From Treponema sp. (GTDB lineage: Bacteria > Spirochaetota > Spirochaetia > Treponematales > Breznakiellaceae), in NCBI GenBank assembly GCA_009785045.1, contig WQXC01000019.1, positions 1 through 17,569 of the forward strand: a stretch of 17,569 nucleotides of DNA. The letters are read 5' to 3'. Position 1 is the stretch's first letter. Every line of letters starts with the position of its first letter. The notes beneath the pieces are model-generated. The model saw nothing but the letters and a program-made list of their open reading frames with translations, was not told the DNA's origin and ran no database searches. This document shows, one piece after another, positions 14,566 to 17,569 of this stretch. The translations under genes and the position numbers were made by a program.

Positions 14566-14901
14566 ATGTCTGCGGCTAATACAAAAAATAATCTAATTTC
14601 TCAATTAAGCAATCAGGATATAATATCAGAATTTACAAAAGGTTTATTTTGGAACTTTAATACTGAAAAACTTGATTTATTATTACATAAAAACTTAATT
14701 ATTGAACGCGTAATAGAAGCCGGATTGGAAAATGATGAAGTTTTAATGTGGAAACTTTATTCATATGAAGATATAAAAAAAGTAGCTATAGAAATTGAAT
14801 ATTTATCGCCAGAAAAATTAAACTATATCGCATTTGTATTAAAAATAAACGAGGAGGGATTTAAATGTTACGGACAGAAACCGTGGTACCGGAAATGTTA
14901 G
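14566..14901 (+). CDS. DUF6922-like small protein, putative antitoxin partner
   Basis: 111 residues, soluble and mostly helical. The core F-W-N-F-N-T-E-K-L-D-L-L-L-H-K (28-42) followed by I-I-E-R-V-I-E-A-G-L (45-54) and L-S-P-E-K-L-N-Y (80-87) resembles small proteins annotated DUF6922, which commonly precede AbiEii-type nucleotidyltransferases. I assign that family from memory of its F-W-x-x-x-x-x-K-L-D pattern, so with moderate confidence. The start has a strong Shine-Dalgarno sequence (GGAGG at 14556-14560). The gene overlaps the next one by 37 nt, so the two are coupled; the order small partner first, toxin second is that of a toxin-antitoxin pair. Codon use is visibly more AT-rich than in trpC. 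Confidence 0.65.
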   Translation: MSAANTKNNLISQLSNQDIISEFTKGLFWNFNTEKLDLLLHKNLIIERVIEAGLENDEVLMWKLYSYEDIKKVAIEIEYLSPEKLNYIAFVLKINEEGFKCYGQKPWYRKC

Positions 14902-15530
14902 AAGTATTAAAAGAATTACAAAGTAACCCTTTGTTTTTTAATTTTTATTTGGCTGGCGGGACATCATTAGCATTACAATTAGGTCACAGAACCTCAACCG
15001 ATATTGATTTATTTTCTTATAGTGAACAAAACTTTGTTAAAATAATTCAATATTTAAACAAACACCCAGATAAATATAAAATTGACGAATATCAGGAAGG
15101 ATTTATAAGATTATATACAAACGGAATAAAAGTAGAATTAATTTATGATGATATGGGGAAATTAATAAAAGAACCGAAAAATATAGATGGAATTATTTTT
15201 TTAGATAAAAGCGAAATAGCTCCTATGAAATTAAAAGCAATCACAGGAAGAACCAAAAGCCGTGATTTAATAGATTTTGCATATTTACTACAGGAAATGT
15301 CTCTTGAAAATATATTCAATTTATATAAAGAAAAATACGGAGCCGTTAATATTAATATATTAAAAAGAGAATTACTATTTAAAAGTAAAATAATAAATGA
15401 AGATGATTGGTTAATTGGTATTAAAATGATAAAAAATGATATTAAACCACAAAATATTCCAAATATTATAAAACAATCAATAGATGAATATAATATTAGT
15501 ATTGGTATAAATAGCAATAAAACATCATGA
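14865..15530 (+). CDS. AbiEii/AbiGii-family nucleotidyltransferase (putative toxin)
   Basis: 221 residues of the nucleotidyltransferase fold used by AbiEii-type toxins, which modify cellular RNA or other targets and arrest growth, often as phage defence. Motifs: Y-L-A-G-G-T-S-L-A-L-Q-L-G-H-R (28-42), the metal-binding D46-I-D48-L-F, a third acidic position likely E91 (K-V-E-L-I-Y), and the family segment S-E-I-A-P-M-K-L-K-A-I (117-127) then R-T-K-S-R-D-L-I-D-F-A-Y-L-L (129-142). All catalytic positions appear intact. GAGGAGGG (14851-14858) supports the ATG at 14865, which lies within the preceding gene. The gene is strongly AT-rich (runs of AAA, ATA and TTA codons), in contrast to trpD/trpC, suggesting acquisition by transfer. 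Its actual activity and target are not known from sequence. Confidence 0.87.
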   Translation: MLRTETVVPEMLEVLKELQSNPLFFNFYLAGGTSLALQLGHRTSTDIDLFSYSEQNFVKIIQYLNKHPDKYKIDEYQEGFIRLYTNGIKVELIYDDMGKLIKEPKNIDGIIFLDKSEIAPMKLKAITGRTKSRDLIDFAYLLQEMSLENIFNLYKEKYGAVNINILKRELLFKSKIINEDDWLIGIKMIKNDIKPQNIPNIIKQSIDEYNISIGINSNKTS

Positions 15531-15535
15531 CTCCC

Positions 15536-15566
15536 TTCGGTCTTCGAGCTTTCGGTCTTTAAGACC
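15536..15566. repeat. Short direct repeat and hairpin after the AbiEii-like gene
   Basis: TTCGGTCTT occurs twice, 16 bp apart (15536-15544 and 15552-15560). The second copy continues into the inverted repeat GGTCTTTAAGACC (15554-15566). No T-run follows, so it is not a clear terminator, though it lies where one would be expected, 6 nt or more after the stop at 15530. Confidence 0.5.
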
Positions 15567-15589
15567 AGGGAATTGGATTCTATACGCCG

Positions 15590-15628
15590 CTTGCACGGCA
15601 ATTTTATGAGCTTACGCGGCTTGTGCAT
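15590..15628 (+). repeat. 39-bp direct repeat, left copy (upstream of the AlbA/ATPase gene)
   Basis: Starts CTTGCACGGCAATTTTA and ends GCGGCTTGTGCATA; it matches 17372-17410 at 37 of 39 positions. TGCAC (15592-15596) and GTGCA (15623-15627) can pair around it, and GAGCTT (15609-15614) pairs with AAGCTC (15633-15638) just beyond. Together with the right copy it brackets the 541-residue gene. Confidence 0.8.
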
Positions 15629-15647
15629 AATAAAGCTCGTGGAAATA

Positions 15648-15676
15648 TCGACTTTACGTAGAATATCTGATACAAT
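15648..15676 (+). promoter_or_regulatory. Possible promoter for the AlbA/ATPase gene
   Basis: TCGACT (15648-15653) and TACAAT (15671-15676) are 17 bp apart, 15 bp before the start codon at 15692. Transcription would begin only a few bases before the start codon, at the edge of the GGAAG ribosome binding site (15680-15684), which weakens the call. Confidence 0.35.
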
Positions 15677-15691
15677 ACCGGAAGTAACAAT

Positions 15692-17317
15692 ATGAAAATA
15701 AATGAAACGATAGAAGAACTCCTAAAAGCTCCTGAAGGCGAACATTATGAATTCAAGGAAGCAAAAAATAAATATGACTTTCATACAACATTAAAATACT
15801 GTTGTGCATTGGCAAACTGCGGCGGAGGCAAGTTTGTTTTAGGAATTTCCGATAAACGCCCGCGGAAAGTTGTAGGCAGTAACGCATTTGATCAACCTGA
15901 AAGAACAAAAAATGGATTAATGGAAAAACTACAAGTTCGTGTTGATTTTCAGCTTTATAATCATAATAGTAAAAGAGTATTGGTTTTTGAAATTGCAAGC
16001 CGTCCTATCGGTTTACCTGTGCAAGTTGATGGTGTTGCCTGGTCGCGAAAAGGAGACAGCCTTGTCCCAATGTCTTCTAAAGAAATGCAACGTATATTTA
16101 TAGAAGGCGGACAGGACTTTTCTGATGAAATATGCAAAGACGCGACAATAAAAGATTTGGATAAAGGTGCCGTTGAAGCATTCAGAAAACAATGGATTTC
16201 TAAAACTGGAAATAAAACTCTAAAAACTCTCTCGGTTGAACAATTAATGATAGACTGCGGAGCTATTATAAACAACGAAATTACCTATGCGGCATTAGTA
16301 TTATTCGGATCAAAGACTGCTCTTCGAAAATATTTAACGCAAGCGGAAATAATATTTGAATATCGTTCAAAAAACAGCGCCGGACCAGCACAACAAAGAG
16401 TTGAATTCAACATTGGCTTTTTTGCGTGTTTTGACGCAATCTGGGATTTGGTAAATTTACGAAATGATAAACAGCATTATCAGGAAGGATTATTTGTTCT
16501 TGACGTTCCAACATTTAACGAAAGAGTAGTTCGTGAAGCATTATTAAATGCTGTAAGTCACAGAAATTATCAAATGAGCGGAAGTATATTTGTACGTCAA
16601 TACCGTGACAGACTTGTTATTGAAAATCCCGGCGGATTTCCTTCTGGAGTTACTACAGAGAATATACTTAATATTCAATCACCTCGAAATCGTCGTATTG
16701 CATCTATTCTTGCATTATGCGGATTAGTCGAGCGCGCTGGTCAGGGAATGAATTTAATTTATGAATTGAGTATAAAAGACGCTAAACCATTACCAGACTT
16801 CAGCGGAACTGATGATTATTTCGTTTTTCTAACATTAAACGGAATAATTCTTGATGACAGATTGTTATTAATGTTAAAAAAAATTGACAGCGAAAAACTT
16901 GAATCTATGATAACAGCAGATTTATTGATAATCAATTCATTATTTTATGAACAAAAAATCTCAAAACAAATAATGGGATTTAAGAACATTGAAATAAATA
17001 TAAATAAGTTAATTGATTGGGGAATAATTGAAGTTACAGGCAGAAACAAGTATGTATTAGCCAGAAGTCTATATGAATCAACAGGAAAATCCGGCGTTCA
17101 TACCAGACTTGTGGGTCTAGACAAAGAAACAAACAAGGAACTGTTGCTAAAACATATTAAATCGAATGGTAAGAAAGGTACCCCTTTTAATGAATTACAG
17201 CAAGTTTTGCCTAGTCATTCAAGAAGACAGATTCAGAAATTACTCATTGAATTAAGGAATGAAAATCGTATTTTTGTTGAAGGCACCACTAAAAACGCAA
17301 AATGGTACATTTCATAA
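15692..17317 (+). CDS. AlbA_2 (Schlafen-like) domain plus GHKL ATPase, COG2865-type regulator-like protein
   Basis: 541 residues. The AlbA_2/Schlafen-type N-terminal domain spans about 10-135, with G-E-H-Y-E-F-K-E-A (16-24) and A-L-A-N-C-G-G-G-K-F-V-L-G-I (39-52). A middle region leads to a GHKL-type ATPase domain (HATPase_c_4): R-E-A-L-L-N-A-V-S-H-R-N-Y (281-293), E-N-P-G-G-F-P (311-317) and E-R-A-G-Q-G-M (347-353). Two probable winged-helix segments follow, about 400-456 and 480-540. Such proteins are annotated as transcriptional regulators or, misleadingly, as RecG-like helicases; no helicase motifs are present. They are common in accessory and defence-rich regions, but a function is not established. 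The ATG at 15692 has GGAAG 7 nt upstream. The gene is flanked by 39-bp direct repeats, pointing to a cassette-like unit. Confidence 0.85.
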   Translation: MKINETIEELLKAPEGEHYEFKEAKNKYDFHTTLKYCCALANCGGGKFVLGISDKRPRKVVGSNAFDQPERTKNGLMEKLQVRVDFQLYNHNSKRVLVFEIASRPIGLPVQVDGVAWSRKGDSLVPMSSKEMQRIFIEGGQDFSDEICKDATIKDLDKGAVEAFRKQWISKTGNKTLKTLSVEQLMIDCGAIINNEITYAALVLFGSKTALRKYLTQAEIIFEYRSKNSAGPAQQRVEFNIGFFACFDAIWDLVNLRNDKQHYQEGLFVLDVPTFNERVVREALLNAVSHRNYQMSGSIFVRQYRDRLVIENPGGFPSGVTTENILNIQSPRNRRIASILALCGLVERAGQGMNLIYELSIKDAKPLPDFSGTDDYFVFLTLNGIILDDRLLLMLKKIDSEKLESMITADLLIINSLFYEQKISKQIMGFKNIEININKLIDWGIIEVTGRNKYVLARSLYESTGKSGVHTRLVGLDKETNKELLLKHIKSNGKKGTPFNELQQVLPSHSRRQIQKLLIELRNENRIFVEGTTKNAKWYIS

Positions 17318-17318
17318 A

Positions 17319-17371
17319 TTGCACCGTAATTGCACCGTAATTGCACCGTAATTGCACCGAATTGCACCGAA
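17319..17371 (+). repeat. Tandem array of ~11-bp units TTGCACCGTAA
   Basis: Three exact 11-bp units TTGCACCGTAA (17319-17329, 17330-17340, 17341-17351) are followed by two 10-bp units TTGCACCGAA (17352-17361, 17362-17371). The array starts one base after the stop of the AlbA/ATPase gene and runs into the right 39-bp repeat, whose start, TTGCACGG, resembles the unit. Replication slippage at the repeat edge is a plausible origin. Confidence 0.9.
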
Positions 17372-17410
17372 CTTGCACGGCAATTTTACGAGCTTACGCG
17401 GCTTGTGTAT
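17372..17410 (+). repeat. 39-bp direct repeat, right copy (downstream of the AlbA/ATPase gene)
   Basis: It matches 15590-15628 with only two differences (T/C at the 18th position and C/T at the 36th), in the same orientation. It directly follows the tandem array and ends 6 bp before the terminator hairpin. Confidence 0.8.
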
Positions 17411-17416
17411 AAAAAA

Positions 17417-17436
17417 AGCCGCTCCGAAGAGCGGCT
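17417..17436 (-). terminator. Intrinsic terminator with UUCG loop
   Basis: On the minus strand AGCCGCTC-TTCG-GAGCGGCT is an 8-bp stem with the stable cUUCGg tetraloop, followed directly by seven T. It lies about 30 bp beyond the stop of the minus-strand gene at 17467. On the plus strand the same hairpin is followed by GATTTTG, so it may also slow transcripts arriving from the AlbA/ATPase gene. Confidence 0.9.
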
Positions 17437-17466
17437 GATTTTGTAAAAAAATTACTTCATTTGCAA

Positions 17467-17569
17467 CTAGTAAGTGAACCTGACCGTAATGTTTGTTTGC
17501 CCGCCGCTTACTCCGGTTACATCAAAAGTTAAATTATTTATTGGTGTAATTGGCGTAGGTAATGTCCTA
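17467..17569 (-). CDS. C-terminal fragment of an unknown minus-strand protein
   Basis: The minus-strand frame is open from the right edge to a TAG (complement of 17467-17469), giving 33 residues. They are rich in Thr, Val and Asn, with P-T-P-I-T-P-I-N-N-L, then G-V-S-G-G-Q-T-N and the end I-T-V-R-F-T-Y. This alternates like beta strands and could be the last strands of a surface or fibronectin-like domain. That it is a real gene end is supported by the strong terminator right after it. No family can be named from this length. Confidence 0.55.
   Translation of the reverse strand, partial: RTLPTPITPINNLTFDVTGVSGGQTNITVRFTY

Noticed and set aside
15143..15628. A 161-residue minus-strand gene opposite the AbiEii-like gene
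   Set aside because: It is a mirror of AT-rich coding sequence on the plus strand, with Ile/Ser/Leu-rich low-complexity content and no ribosome binding site.
15531..15691. An integron attC site, since Treponema denticola carries a chromosomal integron
   Set aside because: I see no GTTRRRY core or matching inverse core in the right positions, and no integrase gene.
15692..17317. An ATP-dependent DNA helicase RecG
   Set aside because: No Walker A or helicase motifs are present; the conserved blocks are those of an AlbA_2 domain and a GHKL ATPase.
17319..17371. A CRISPR array
   Set aside because: Units are 10-11 bp and directly adjacent, with no spacers and no cas genes nearby.

Overview
The window looks like a chromosomal segment of a spirochaete, most likely a Treponema-like host-associated species. 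This rests on the overall gene style (a TIG/transglutaminase-like lipoprotein in an ECF sigma operon, an MFS-HEAT fusion, a PBP1A with a long acidic tail) and moderate base composition; no marker gene proves the genus.

Layout, left to right. (1) 1-620: the 3' end of cysS (cysteinyl-tRNA synthetase) and two copies of a ~117-bp hairpin-forming repeat. One copy lies in frame inside cysS, the other begins at the cysS stop codon. (2) 621-4719, plus strand: a tightly coupled run of five genes with overlaps of 11, 4 and 11 nt and one 3-nt gap. They encode an ECF sigma factor, a membrane zinc anti-sigma factor, an exported protein of unknown function, a lipoprotein with two IPT/TIG domains and a transglutaminase-like fold, and an archaeal-type UMP kinase. 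(3) 4720-12572, minus strand: read in transcription order, an MFS transporter fused to HEAT repeats, a MATE exporter, a class A penicillin-binding protein, tRNA-Cys(GCA), and a CNNM/CBS/CorC membrane protein whose stop abuts that of the UMP kinase. (4) 12624-14510, plus strand: trpD and trpC, diverging from the MFS gene over a 51-bp AT-rich gap. (5) 14511-17410, plus strand: an accessory stretch, more AT-rich than its surroundings. It holds a promoter, a DUF6922-like/AbiEii nucleotidyltransferase pair that looks like a toxin-antitoxin or abortive-infection module, and an AlbA_2 plus GHKL-ATPase regulator-like gene bracketed by 39-bp direct repeats, with a tandem 11-bp array after it. (6) 17411-17569: a UUCG-loop terminator and the C-terminus of an unknown minus-strand gene.

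How the parts fit together. The sigma/anti-sigma pair probably senses envelope state and controls the exported protein and lipoprotein encoded with it; UMP kinase is carried along at the end of that unit. PBP1A serves cell-wall synthesis. MFS-HEAT and MATE form a two-gene transporter operon. trpD and trpC cover two successive steps of tryptophan synthesis, and the accessory block starts directly after trpC, where more trp genes might be expected.

The least ordinary signals are the repeats: a structured family that has entered a coding sequence, with paired base changes that keep a stem intact, and a second repeat pair that frames an accessory gene.
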